64,000 nt of DNA from Pomphorhynchus laevis (Eukaryota > Acanthocephala > Palaeacanthocephala > Echinorhynchida > Pomphorhynchidae): positions 78,081-142,080 of the forward strand of contig WNNJ02003166.1 of assembly GCA_012934845.2 (NCBI GenBank), in the 5' to 3' direction. Shown in pieces: positions 9,870-21,889 of the stretch. Numbering within the stretch: the stretch's first letter is position 1; every line of letters starts with the position of its first letter. The position numbers and the translations under genes were made by a program. The notes beneath the pieces are model-generated. The model ran no database searches and was not told the origin of the DNA. It worked only from the letters and a program-made list of their open reading frames with translations.

Positions 9870-12460
9870 ATGCGTACTGATAAGAGCCACTCTGATGATA
9901 ACAAAATGATAGCAATCTATCTTGTCTGTTTTCGGACTTTGTAAGTACACGTGGTGGGAGGCCATCTGTAGTAGCGAAACTTGCCGAACTCATGGATACA
10001 GTGGTGCCTAACCCTGACGAAGAGGTGACCTGACGGGAGGCCTGCTCTGGCTACCACCTGTCAACAACAACGCTCATGATCAGACAATTGATCGGAGGGC
10101 GAAATCAAAATGATCGAGAGGATCAAATTCGTTATAAGGTAGTTTAAAATATAGAGAACGGTGAAGTCAAGAGGGCGCTACGGACGTTGCGTTCAGATAC
10201 TACTCTTCTGCCCTGACACACATATAAAGCTAAATCGCTACATCAGCTGCATCCAACACGGTGCTTCCACGCCCAAAATTCTCCATTATTAAAGATGGAC
10301 GTTGCTATACCTGCAGTGTCAGCTGATTCGCTTCTCGCAGTTTTGCGATTTTTTCCACCTTTTTCGGCAAGATGCCTAATGGCTTGAGGCCGTTCCATCT
10401 GAAGGATCTCATCGGTTATTCCTCTGAAGCCGAATCATATCACCTCATAAAAAAACACAACTAGGCATGGTGTCGTTGCTTCTTTCCGGCAGGGTACGTG
10501 ATAGTGTAACTTCGATACTGTGTGGTGGCAGGCTGCTTGCTTTCGGGAATAAGCCAGGGGCACTTGGCCTCCTTAAGTGCAGCTGGGAGTTGGCGTCCCA
10601 CGTGACATCAAAGCGGCTATCCACGTTGCGCGAACGTTTTCGCATGATTCGGCTTGTTCCGACTGTGCACTGCTGAAGCTAGAATTCCAATAGGCGTTCA
10701 ACAGCGTGAAGCGCGATGCTGTCTTCGACAGGGTTACGCGAGACGTTCCTGCGATGTTTCCGTTCGTCAGGTTATGATATAACAATCCAAGTCATCTATT
10801 TCCGGAACGAGATTATATCATTTAGCAAAGGAGTTTAGCAGGGCGACCCTCTAAGCCCACTCTTGTTCTATCTTGCAGTCAATGACATGGCGCACATGAT
10901 GAGGTCGTCTTTAAATATCTGGTATCTCGACGATTGTGTACTTTGAGGATCACTCGACACGTTGATATCTGATGTCGTTCATATCCATAAACTGAGAGCT
11001 GATATGGGATTGTTATTAACTTCACAAAGTGCGGGATCACCGCAATCGATGAGTATTTAAACAGATATATTATAGACACTCTCCCGGGGTGTAGAAGAGT
11101 AGATCACGCAGACGCTCATTCGTTAGATTCTCCGATTGGCAACTCTGAGTTCAATATTGACACTAGGCTTGATCAGGTAATATACGAACTTGCCCGATCC
11201 GAGATTCGTTTGAATGAACTACACAGACAAGATGCATTATTCTTAACCCGTCATTGTTTAACCCTTTCGAAAGTCGCTTTTCTGTCAAAACTCTGTATCT
11301 GAAGTGATCGATTAATGTGTTTTGACGAAAAGGTGTGGTCTATTTTGTGCAAGATCTTAAATATCGAGCTGCAGGATGAAGCGCGGAGGCAGCCTACTCC
11401 TGCTAGTTTCGCTCGGTAGGCTTGGAATCCGCCAAGCCCAAACATAGTGATTCTTGCTTAATGTTCTTCGGTTAAAGGATATGACGATTTGATTTGGAGA
11501 ATCGAATCATCAAGACTACTTGAATCAGCAAGACTACTTGAATCAGCAAGACTACTTGAATCAGCGAGACTACTTTTGAAGAAGTAATCTTGCTTATTCA
11601 TATTCGCTAAACGACGATTACGACGATGATATCGCCCGTTGGGTAGCTGAGTACAGAGCCACCACTTTATTGAATCCGTCTATCCAAAAGTAATAGATCG
11701 TGGAATATTACCGAGCTCATATACGACTGCTTACTAAGGGAAGCCGAGACACCAGAAACTTGTTGGCAGTGTTATCGAAGATGGTAGGCTAATTTCCGGA
11801 TGCGTTGCCCATCACAGCTGTTGGCACTCGTCTCGATGATCATAGCGGTAGGACTGAGACTTTGGGTCCTCTCGAGACAAGCCTTTACTTGCATCTACGG
11901 AGAAGAGGTAAATCGCGGAAGTACGTACCCTCTGGATTGCCTTCACACAAGCGCCAGACACATCCGTCACATCGGAGTAAACGAGATAATTCGGCTTGTG
12001 CTTGCAGCAACAGGCATACCTTCAAGGTTGGAACCGATTAACATCTCAATGATCGGTAAGAAACGCCTAGATAAAGCGACTCTCATCCCGTGGTAGTCCG
12101 GTCGTATTCTGATATGAGACTTTATTTGTCCCAATACATCGGCACCGAACTACATATCTCAAGCTTTTACAGAAGGCAGTACCGTCGCCAGTGACGCAGA
12201 GGCAAGAAAAAGATCAAAATACAGAGATATTGATACCCGCAATAACGAGATCGCACCTGTGGCAATCGAAACGCTTAATGGCATATACTCGAGTGCAGCG
12301 TCGTTCCGCGGGCCAATAAGAATTAGGCTGGTTCGGACGACTGGCGACATCCGGTCATCGTCTTGGCTCATGCAAAAAATCATTGCGGCGATTGCGAGGG
12401 GCAACGTCGCCTGTTTTTTAGAGGACGCTGAAGACAGGACATTGCCAATCTTCTGAACTT
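9870..12460 (+). pseudogene. R2-group-like LINE (copy 2)
   Basis: Longest of three copies. From about 10790 the plus strand reads RNEIISFSKGV (QGDPLSPLLF follows), MAHMMRSSLNIWYLDDCVL (motif C), then LDQVIYELARSEIRLNELH and DALFLTRHCLTLSKVAFL, typical RT thumb sequence of this LINE type. The C-terminal block at 11950-12455 includes IGVNEIIRLVLAATGIPSRL, LDKATLIPW, DFICPNTSAPNYI and IIAAIARGNVACF. The motif order fits an RT followed by a restriction-like endonuclease. Many stops and frame changes; dead. An 18-bp minisatellite based on CAAGACTACTTGAATCAG lies inside at 11511-11575. Confidence 0.65.
11511..11575. repeat. 18-bp minisatellite
   Basis: About 3.6 copies of CAAGACTACTTGAATCAG within the decayed LINE; the last unit diverges (CGAGACTACTTTTGAAG). 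It probably grew after the LINE died. Confidence 0.9.
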
Positions 12461-12479
12461 GATAAAAATTATTTAATTT

Positions 12480-12700
12480 ATATTGAAATAAAATTTACAA
12501 AATTGACTTTTATAAATTTCAATTTGAAATTAAACTAGATTTAAATTATAAGAAATTTTATATAACAAGTATTAATTATTTAATTTTTTTATTAATTTTT
12601 TAAATTTTTTCTCATTATTTTTTATTTGTAAATAATATAAAATACGTAGGTAGACTCAGTAAGCTAATCTGATTTATTTTCATCAATTCGTATAAATCCA
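12480..12700 (+). repeat. Solo Naiad tail
   Basis: AT-rich tail ending in TACGTAGGTAGACTCAGTAAGCTAATCTGATT without adjoining RT coding sequence; the same terminal block recurs roughly twenty times in the window (for example 19738, 20028, 53470). Confidence 0.6.
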
Positions 12701-12803
12701 GCATAAATATTGTGATTTGCACATCCCTACTCTAAGAACGATTGTAGTCTATAAAATTCTCTAAACAAGAGAATCTAATTGAATCACAACTTACACTTAA
12801 AAC

Positions 12804-12876
12804 CGTCCGCGGCAGGACTCGAACCTGCAATCTTCTGATCCGAAGTCAGACACCTTATCCATTAGGCCACGCGGAC
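12804..12876 (-). tRNA. tRNA-Arg (anticodon TCG)
   Basis: A 73-nt cloverleaf on the minus strand. The 5' acceptor strand GTCCGCG pairs with CGCGGAC before a G discriminator; the D arm contains TAATGGATAAGG; the anticodon arm is CTGACTTCGGATCAG with TCG in the loop; the T arm contains GGTTCGAGTCC. No intron and no encoded CCA, as in animal nuclear tRNAs. All stems pair, so it is probably functional, a rare intact host gene in this window. Confidence 0.95.
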
Positions 12877-13074
12877 ACCGCAAACATGTAGTTGTCTTAG
12901 AATATACTATTTATATCTTATTTTAATTTTTTAATAAGTCTAAATAAGACTAGTTTTATTAAAAATAAGACTAATAAAATATAACTGAAATAAGACTTAT
13001 GAGATATAAGAATATAAGACTAAGACTAATAAGACTAAAAGACTAATATGACTGGAATAAAATAAGACTGATAA

Positions 13075-14160
13075 AGTTAAAAATAAAATGAAAATAACAA
13101 ACAATTATAAAAGAAAAGATAAAATTAATAAAGATTTGTATAAAGAACTTACTAAATTAAAGCATAACTATATAATTTAATAAGCTAACTATTCTAACTA
13201 TCAACTATTGATAAAGCTAGTAATAACTTTATCTTCATATGCAAAAAGCTTTATTATGATATACTAATGAAAGAGGTTAATTCTAATGATTTAAATGTAA
13301 ATCCAACATATGAACGTAGTGAGTTGAGTTTAGAAACAATTATTACAAAGCACTGTTCTATAATGGAAAAAGGGTATAAAGGTTAAATCAGATAATAAAA
13401 CTATACTTATATTATATTGGAATCCAAAATTACATAAAAAACATAGATTAGTTCTAGATTTTGAACAGACAAAAGGAATAAATTTTCAAAATATAAATAC
13501 ATACGATTTTAGTACTCTTTATACAAATCTAGATTTAGTAGATATTAAAGAAGCGTTAGTAAAATTAATTAATCTTATATTCGGAAAAATATATACATAT
13601 ATATGTTATATTATCTATAACGCCTATCTAACAAAAACTAAATAATCAAGTAAATATAAATATATGGATAAAATTGAATTAATAGAATCCTTAAATATTT
13701 TGATAAATCAAAATTATTTAAATGTAGGGACATCTATATTTAGACAAGTAAAAGGTGTTCCAATGGGTGGTAATAGAAGCTCAATTATAGCTGACTTGTT
13801 TTTAAGCTTTATAGAATATAAATTTGTTCATAACTGTGTAAAAACTAAATCTAAACTATATAAAGATATGAAATATATGTTTTGATACATTGATGATATA
13901 TGTGTATTTAATTCTAATAATTTTTATTCAATTAGTGAGCACATTTATCCAGAAAGCCTTATTCTTAACAAAACCAATATTAATGATAAAGAAGGTGTAT
14001 ATCTAGATATGAACATTAAATTAACATTAACTAAAATTACTATTAATTTATATCGTAAAGATGACATATTTAAATCTACAAGAAACATATTTTAGCATGA
14101 GCATTCATGCATACCATATAATATAAAATATAATACATTAGATAACTGAGTCTACGCATT
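13075..14160 (+). pseudogene. Naiad-like PLE fragment N3
   Basis: Plus-strand copy. The N-terminal block is degraded (INKASNNFIFICKK-like), then YDFSTLYTNLDLVDIKEAL (motif A), RQVKGVPMGGNRSS (motif B) and YIDDICVFNSNNF (motif C) preceded by an in-frame stop, then GVYLDMNIKLTL. A deletion removes the region between the LHK motif and motif A. It ends with a partial tail near 14145 (AACTGAGTCTACGCATTTTA). Broken. Confidence 0.78.
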
Positions 14161-14682
14161 TTATACATAAAAATATAGATAAATAATAAATAATTATATA
14201 AGATTTTATACCATTTATTATTCTATCAAGAAAAAATTTAAATTCTGATTGAAGGAATCGGGAATACTCAATTCCCGATTGAGTAAATAAATTAATATCA
14301 TATATATGATATACATAATATATATTTTTTATACGATATATATGATATATAAATAAAGATAAATAATAAATAATTATATAATATTTTATAGAATTAATAG
14401 TTATATATCAATAAAATTCTATAATAAAATTAAATTTTTTTGTGAATTCATAAATAATATACGATGTATTCAAATGAAGAATAAATATGCAGACCCCAAG
14501 AACTGCTGTGTTATCTGGCCCTTATACACACGCAAGTGTTTATTATCAAAAATCATTAAACGACAGGTTGACTTATATCGTAAATATTTTGACATGTATT
14601 GTATATTGTATATACATATACAATATATGTACAATATATATACAATATATATTATAATACATATATATTATATGTATTGTAA
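14161..14682. other. AT-rich spacer
   Basis: No gene recognised. Runs of ATATA/TATAC repeats near 14600-14680. A 72-residue open frame starting at 14474 is dominated by AT microsatellite and is not supported as coding. Confidence 0.5.
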
Positions 14683-14800
14683 TACAATTTAAAAGTGAGA
14701 ATTAGCAAAAATGCAGAATGATTCGAGAAGACTGAATGTTTTAAACATCGATCGCCGTATAAACAAACAGCTGTTTATTTTTAGTTGCTAATGAAATATA
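14683..14800 (+). repeat. Left member of 114-bp inverted repeat pair
   Basis: From TACAATTTAAAAGTGAGAAT to TTTTTAGTTGCTAATGAAAT. The reverse complement is present at 21425-21545 with only a few mismatches. The core contains ATCGATCGCCGTATAAACAA and the palindrome AACAGCTGTT. The pair could be ends of a large decayed DNA transposon or two copies of a small dispersed repeat. Confidence 0.85.
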
Positions 14801-14819
14801 CTAAATATTAATAATTATA

Positions 14820-16085
14820 ATAATTAATAATTATATACATATCGGTATTGTTCAGTGATACGTACTATGTGCTCTTTAATTGTTCAAGGTGTTTTAACAT
14901 CGAGTGAAATAATAAAATAATAAATAATAAAATAATAATTTTAAATTTTGTACTATTTAAAAATTAATTCATTATAGTGAAATTAACTGTAAATTCTCGA
15001 AATATATAGCTGATGTCTTCACCACTGTCGAGTTAATTACGAATTAACTCGACAGCAGAACAATTACGAATTGTTCTTTTAGTAAAATATAATTATTGCG
15101 CATTATTATAATCATTTGATGTTAGCTTTTGTCAGCATCATCTGAAAACACAACACATTGTGCATAATATAATAAAATAATTTAAACATAATACTTTTTT
15201 GGAGTGGTATTATTCAAAAATATTAACATTAATTGTTCAGGGCTTTTAAACATTGAGAGGAATAGAAAAAGAAAATGATTGTTTACAAATTTTCGACTTT
15301 TGCAGCATTCCTTTTCAAGTGTTATTTTTTGACATGAAAAACATAATGTATTTATACAACAAACCTGATTTTTCCAGTTCTAAGGTCTTGAAAAATGTAG
15401 ACAGCCCATCCAGACGGCTGATAAGACAAAGTATACACATTCATAGTTATTCTAACACGATGGATGGTAATAAGGACAATTGGAAGTTAGTTATCCCTAC
15501 TATCACACTACAAAATCGGTAGAATTTTCATCGTTGGTTTCTTCCGCTTTTATTGTATAAATACATTTTTTTCTTTTTCATGTTAAAACTAGCACTTGAA
15601 AAGGACTATTGCAATAGTTGAAAATTTGTGAACAATAATTTCTTGTAGAGTTTTCATCGTTGGTTTCTTCCTTTTTATTGTATAAATACATTTATTTCTT
15701 TTTCATGTTAAAACTAGCACTTGAAAAGGAATATTGCAATAGTCGAAAATCCGTGAACAATAATTTCTTGTAAATCAGGCGATGAGACGTCGTTATTTAT
15801 TTCCAAATTTAGATCCAATATTTCGGTGATACGTGGACACACCATTATCGAGGATTATTCAATTGTAATCAGTTTAATAATCAGAACTTTTAACTTTTCA
15901 AGTGTTATGATTTTAAGACTTGAAAAGGACTATTGCACTTGAAAAATAAAATTAAAATGACATAATACTCGAAAAGGACGAACATTTGTAAACAATAAAA
16001 TCTTATTTTATTATTCCTCTCGGTGTTTAAACGCCTTGAACAATTGACTATCACATTGAACGTATCATTGGACATTTGTCAATTT
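14820..16085. repeat. Foldback-like repeat cluster
   Basis: Built from inverted and direct copies of one module: TTGTTCAAGGTGTTTTAACA at the outer side, then GAACAATAATTTCTTG, TATTGCAATAGT and TTTTCATGTTAAAACTAGCA. Forward modules at about 14870 and 15225-15345, inverted modules at about 15540-15660, 15660-15780 and 15890-16080. Arms are 100-130 bp. Short open frames inside follow the repeats and are not genes. Structure suggests a foldback or long-TIR non-autonomous DNA transposon; no transposase seen. Confidence 0.6.
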
Positions 16086-17196
16086 ATAAAAGATCCATAT
16101 TTAATTTTTATAGTTTACTGTTGATCAAATTACAAAACTAAAGAGTATAAGTAAATATATAATTATAATACAATTATATAAATTGCAAGTAACTAGCCAA
16201 CGAATTGACAGATATGATCGTAGTAATCAGCAGTACTGATGAATTATACTATTAAAATAAATTAGTCTTGAATTTGAAAAATATTGAATAAAATTGATAT
16301 TGACTTCAAGTTAATTTATTTTAACATGCAGTAATTGTAATGGACAAATATTTACCATAACTTTTAACAAATCTTCAAATTGTCTGTTAAATATCGGTAT
16401 ATCGCAATATGATAAGCTTTCATGTAAGATCAATATGCATTTGAGTACAGTTTTCGGATAATCCTAAGTAAATAGTATTTAATAAATTTTAAAGATTTAA
16501 ATCTCATCCAAATTAATTAAACAATTTACTAAAGAATTTTATTCTATAAAATCATCGATTAAATGTTATGTTGAAAATTAAGTAACATTATAAAATATGT
16601 GCTCCTACCACATATTCAAATATTAAATAGTATAAAATACGTAGTATATTATAAACCTGAAAACATAGAATAACATATGAATCGTCTCTTTGGAGAATGT
16701 ATTGATCATCTTTTTAAGCTTAATAATTTCAATTAAATTGCATTTTTTAATTTTAAATAAGGTGGAATAAAGTTATTTAAATGTTTGACCATTTGCACGG
16801 TCATTATCAACAATCATCTGGAAAGTTACAATATAAATATGTAACTATATGTAATATATGTAATTACATGAATCGTCTTCAACAACATGTGTACAGAGGA
16901 GCAATCAAAAGCCATCTAATATAAAAACATAATATCAAACCCTGCAAAGATTATCTTATCAATAACACGAAGGTGTTAATGGGTAGTAATTGTCCTTAAA
17001 TAATTACAAATAATGAATGCGTTGTCGATAAAGAAGCTACAAAATTAATAAATAAGAAGGATAAAAGATTCGTTTGAATCCTTCATGTCTTTTGATGATT
17101 CAATATAGTTATTTTATTTTTTTGTTATCCGTTTTACTGATTGATATCATAACTTTGCAGATTGTTGTCAATGACCAAAACAAATTGTCAAAAATT
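16086..17196. other. AT-rich region, nothing recognised
   Basis: Unique-looking AT-rich sequence with one copy of the CTCCTACCACATATTCAAAT block near 16605 that recurs at 17232 and 17890. No coding sequence, RNA gene or recognisable element ends found. Confidence 0.4.
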
Positions 17197-18010
17197 CAAA
17201 TAATTTTAATCCACAATATGTATAAATGGAGCTCCTACCACATATTCAAATATTAAATAGTATAAAATACGTAGTATATTATTAAATATTATAAATTAGT
17301 ATATTTATATTATTTAATAGTATAAAATACCATAAATATTATAAAATAGGTAGATTCAGTTAGCTGATCCGATTGATAGAAGGAAATTTATTTTATATCG
17401 ATTATTTCGGGATTCACAAATTGTAATGAATTTGTTAATGTGATAAATAATAGTTAAATATTTAAGCAAATGTTATTTTTAAAGTTAATAAGATTTAAAG
17501 TCGATATGATAGCTGGATTTTCAAGCATGGAGGTTGTTACGTGTGGAAAACTGGTCGATAAAATAGAATTCGTCCAGAATTGCTTGGTAAGTTCTGATGA
17601 ATCATCATCTACATCTGATGAGGATTTCGATAAAAACGGCGTCGATCTCGACGATTGCTAGACTGAAACAGACAGTTTTTTCTTAACTTAACTTAAAATT
17701 TTATTTTTGCATGTATAATTGTAATTTATAAAAATATTTGTAATTGAAATTTTGTGTATAGATTTAAAGTAAACAACATTACTTTGAAACAATGTTGTTT
17801 AAAAAACGATGTTGATTCGGAATGTATGGAACTATTCGAAATTGAATAGTCGAAAATTCAAATAATTTTAATCCACCTATGTCTATATGGAGCTCCTGCC
17901 ACGAATTCAAATATATAATAGTATAAAACACGTAGTATATTATTTAATATTATAAATTAGTATATTTATATTATTTAATAGTATAAAATACCATAAATAT
18001 TATAAAATAG
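17197..18010. repeat. Direct repeat pair of about 155 bp
   Basis: 17197-17353 and 17848-18009 share AATAATTTTAATCCAC, GAGCTCCTACCAC, and AGTATAAAATACCATAAATA. A small open frame sits between them (17470-17661). The layout could be two solo tails flanking foreign sequence. Confidence 0.65.
17470..17661 (+). CDS. Unassigned small acidic ORF
   Basis: 63 residues beginning MLFLKLIRFKVDMIAGFSS and ending with a serine/acid-rich tail (SSDESSSTSDEDFDKN). I do not recognise it. A GTAAGT at 17585 after AATTGCTTG could be a splice donor, so part may be an exon. Acidic Ser/Asp tails occur at the N-termini of some DNA transposases, but nothing else here supports that. Low confidence that it is expressed. 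Confidence 0.25.
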   Translation: MLFLKLIRFKVDMIAGFSSMEVVTCGKLVDKIEFVQNCLVSSDESSSTSDEDFDKNGVDLDDC

Positions 18011-18199
18011 TAAGTATAAATATTAAGTAACATTATACAACATTTTGGATGGACGTAATCTACTCAACCTTCAGTAAAAATAAAAAAATCAACAAATACA
18101 GTATTCAATCATATTAAATGTAACTAAGTCAAGCTTTACAAATTGCAATTTTTAATTTTAACTTTATAAATTATATAAAATGTTATAACAATTATTTAT

Positions 18200-20130
18200 T
18201 ATTTATAATTATCCATTATTATTTATTATTCAACTTTTAATTAAGAATTATTTTTGATATAAAATAGGTAGTTTCAGTTAGCTGATCTGATTTACAAATT
18301 TTTATTAGTTCACAATAAACGTTATGTTAAATTTATTTATAATTTAAAATACGAAGACAGTCACCTGATCTGATTATTTTGTGCTGCAACTCATACTTTA
18401 TTTATCAGATGATCCCCTTCTTTATACATCGTATATTATTCATTAGGCAATTCATAAAATTGATTTTATGAATCAATTTTATGGCAAGTCATACTTTATT
18501 AATCAGTCTTTCTTAAAGACTGAATAGATATGGAACGATTTCAGAAAAATAACCATATTTTAATATGATTAGCTATATAACTATTCAAAATTAACGTCAA
18601 TATTTAAAAAACTAATAGTAAAGCAGTTCTTCCTGATGACCTCTAATCCGTATTATAATGAATGATTATAATATATAATTGAAAATATAAATTAACTAAA
18701 TTCAATTCATAAAATTGATTTTTATATTAAATTAAATTTGAAATAAAATCTTATATAACAATTTTTAATTAATATCTTTTTATTTTTTATTATTTAAATT
18801 TTATTTTGTATTATTTATCATTTGTAAATATTAAATTAATGAATTGCATTGCTTAGTAAATTCTTAAATGATGCTTTAAAATAGGGAAGGTATGAATGTT
18901 ATCTCCACTCTTTCATACAATCAAATATAAAAATTTATTTGAATTAAATATGGAAGAATTTCAGTCAAATAATTGGCAAATGTTAATTTAAATTTATCAT
19001 TAATTATTATTTATCATTCATCTGATGAAGGACACCGTGATCATTTATTTCGCTCTGCTGCTATGCTGGATCGAGTAATAGGCGTCGAAACCTGCTAACA
19101 TAGCAGCTCTTCATTATGAACTCTAATCCTTATTCGTATGCATCGCCTGTTATTTATTATTCAATTCATAAAAATTAACTTTTACTTTAAATTTAAACTT
19201 TTTAAAGATTAAATAAAAGCGATGGATACTGCTTGCAAAAAATACACTGATTTTCGAAACTGAACAACTGAATTGAATGCATTTATGAAATTTAATTTCG
19301 ACTATATATCACAGCTTTATAACTTTTGTATAATTGATACCTTATAAAAGTCATACAAATCACATTTTAGAAGCTTTTAATTGTGTACAAATGTTTTCAG
19401 ATTCGTTCGTGTTATATATTAACGTCTATATACAACGTCTATATCTTACGACGTCTATATATTAATCTACATTGGCGTAATTCTCTTGAGTTATAAGCTT
19501 ATAATTATCTATGATTATTTAATAATTTTTTATTTAATTAATTAAATTTTATTTAGCATTATTTTTATTTATAAATAATATAAAATACGTAGACTCATTT
19601 GGTCTATCAGATTAGAATTAAGAAATTCCGCGAAATAAAATCTTGCTTACTTTTAAAATTATTTATTATTATTTAATTATTTATTCAATTATTAAAATTT
19701 TATTTAACATCATTTTTTTAATATATTAATAGTGTAAAATACGTAGACTCAGTTAGTTTATCTGATTGGAATTAAGAAATTCCGCAAAATTCAATCTTGC
19801 TTACCTTTTATAATTATTTAATTATTTATTCAATTATTTAAATTTTATTTAACATTATTTTTAATTTATAAATAATATAAAATAAGTAGACTCAGTTAGC
19901 TAATCTGATTGAAATTACGAAATTTCGCAAAATTAAATCTGGCTTACCTTCATATAATTATTTAATTATTTAATTATTTTATTTTTATTTAGAATTATTT
20001 TTAATTTATAAATAATATAAAATACATAGACTCAGTTAGCTGATCTGATTTTTGAATTGACTAATAAATAATAAATTTATGACTAATAAATATAAAAATA
20101 TATATTTTTTGACTAATAAATACATACGAT
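18200..20130. repeat. Cluster of solo Naiad tails
   Basis: At least six copies of the family's terminal block (variants of TACGTAGACTCAGTTAGCTG) near 18265, 18350, 19583, 19740, 19882 and 20028, interleaved with tail cores (CTTCCTGATGACCTCTAATC near 18629; GTCGAAACCTGCTAACATAG near 19087). No RT coding lies between them. The copies point the same way and repeat with AT-rich spacers of roughly 150 bp from 19560 to 20060, like a local tandem array of tails. Confidence 0.7.
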
Positions 20131-20707
20131 GTAGTATATAAATTACATATATTGATTATATAAATTATATAAAATTTTATATTACATTTATTTATTATTT
20201 ATAATTATTTATAATTTAATTATTTATTAATTAGTTATTTAATTTTTATTAAACATCATTTTTAATAAGAAATCCAAATAAAAATAGTGATTATATTATC
20301 TCATGCAAATAAATATAATATGCTTAGGTAATTGCATTAATAAAATTTACTGATATATTTATAATTTGAAACATTTTAATGTGAGATAAAAATGTTATTA
20401 CGTTGCGAAAATGGCCCGTGGAGAGTCACTAAGTTCGTGTAAATATCTACTAATGAGCTTAACCCATATTGAGAATCACTGCTCAAATATGTTATTTTTC
20501 ATAATCACAATTTATTTATTCTTGATCTATTGTCTAAGTAATAATCATTGTTATTGATTTTTACTTATTTACTAAACTTATTTTTACTAATGTTCATCGA
20601 TTGAACATGAGTGATGCATGCTTTGTTTTGAATATTATAATTTTAAAAACATCTGTAAATATATCCAAGGTATCAGAAATACAAACGCATTTAAGATATC
20701 AGAATAT

Positions 20708-20912
20708 AAGATATCCTTTAAATAAAATTCATTTATGTAGTTAAAATAATGTAATTTATCGATTAATAATTATTTAAGAATTCGTTCAAATAAAATTCAT
20801 TTATGTAGTTATAAGAATGTAATTTATCGATTAATAATTATTTAAGATATCCTTTAAATAAAATTCATTTATGTAGTTATAAGAATGTAATTTATCGATT
20901 AATAATTATTTA
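20708..20912. repeat. About 69-bp tandem repeat, three units
   Basis: Units share AATAAAATTCATTTATGTAG and GTAATTTATCGATTAATAAT; they begin at about 20708, 20778 and 20845. Confidence 0.9.
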
Positions 20913-20974
20913 TATGTATCTATAATTTTTAATTATTTCATTGATAATAACTAATATTTAGCCGACCGCGCCAG

Positions 20975-21310
20975 CACACTTGAAAAGCCGAAAGAAGATT
21001 TATAAAAACTTACATTGTTCCTTAAAGCCTCTATGAATACGTATTTGCTTTTCATGTTTTGTCTACAGATCGCATCGTCCGTAAAGGCTTGTACAGCGGC
21101 ACGTTGTACTTTATATTCGTCTAATTTAATGATCTATTAGACACACTATAAGCTGTATCATCGGTATATAAAGATCTTACCGTGTGAAGAATGTCGCATA
21201 TACTGTTAATATAATCTATTGAACATGTACAAGTTAACATGGATCCAGCTAGCATACATGCTTTGGCCCTAATTTCACTGTCTGAATGTACTACACCAAT
21301 TTTAAACTAA
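20975..21310 (-). pseudogene. Orphan HEAT/ARM-like host coding remnant
   Basis: On the minus strand, an acceptor-like GATTTTAG precedes an open segment reading KIGVVHSDSEIRAKACMLAG...CSIDYINSICDILHT, followed by GTAAGA. After about 60 bp that end in CTAAT...ATTAG, it continues in another frame as EYKVQRAAVQAFTDDAICRQ...KYVFIEALRNN before GTAAGT. Helical, Ala/Arg-rich composition resembles HEAT or armadillo repeats. The two parts can be read as two exons around a very short intron, but their phases do not match, or as one exon with a one-base loss. The parent gene is not identified. No neighbouring exons found. Confidence 0.45.
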
Positions 21311-21424
21311 AATCGAATTTGTTAATAAAATATCAACTTTAGATTAGTACAACCAAAACAAATACTTAAATTTGCTCAGGTTTACTCTGTAAAAAATCAT
21401 ATCATTATTAAAGTATATTTCATT

Positions 21425-21545
21425 GGCAACTAAAAATAAACAGCTGTTTGTTTATACGGCGATCGATGCTTAAAACATTTAGTCTTCTCGAATCATTCTG
21501 CATTTTTGCTGATTCTCACTTTTAAATTGTATTTTAATATATTTT
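21425..21545 (-). repeat. Right member of 114-bp inverted repeat pair
   Basis: Reverse complement of 14683-14800, here starting ATTGGCAACTAAAAATAAAC and ending CACTTTTAAATTGTATTTTA. See the left member. Confidence 0.85.
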
Positions 21546-21889
21546 ACTTACTTAGGCGAAATGATAATCTTAAACATAGGCATAGATAATTAATAAATTG
21601 TTTAAAATATTTAGAATAATTGATTTTGAGACAGAGCAGTTGATAATATCCAAATAATATAATGTATGAAAATCATAGGAGAATATAAGTTCAAGTAGCA
21701 GAATGAAATAAGAGGAGACAAATATTTTAATAACTTAATTTTGGGGTGAATTTTTAATTAATGTTTTTAAGTAAGTTTCTCAAATTATTTTTAAATAAGT
21801 GGTAATTTGCATGTTTTGTTTTGAATATTATAATTTTAAAAATCATTTGTAAAATATACAGCATTAGTCAATCATTGGCTGAATCATAA

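Noticed and set aside
15253-15522. 89-residue ORF as a gene
   Set aside because: It lies within the foldback-like repeat cluster and its sequence recurs with frame changes at 21890-22100.
18200-20130. CRISPR-like array suggested by repeated 30-bp blocks
   Set aside because: Repeats are irregularly spaced, diverged, embedded in longer shared sequence and belong to Naiad tails in a eukaryotic genome.
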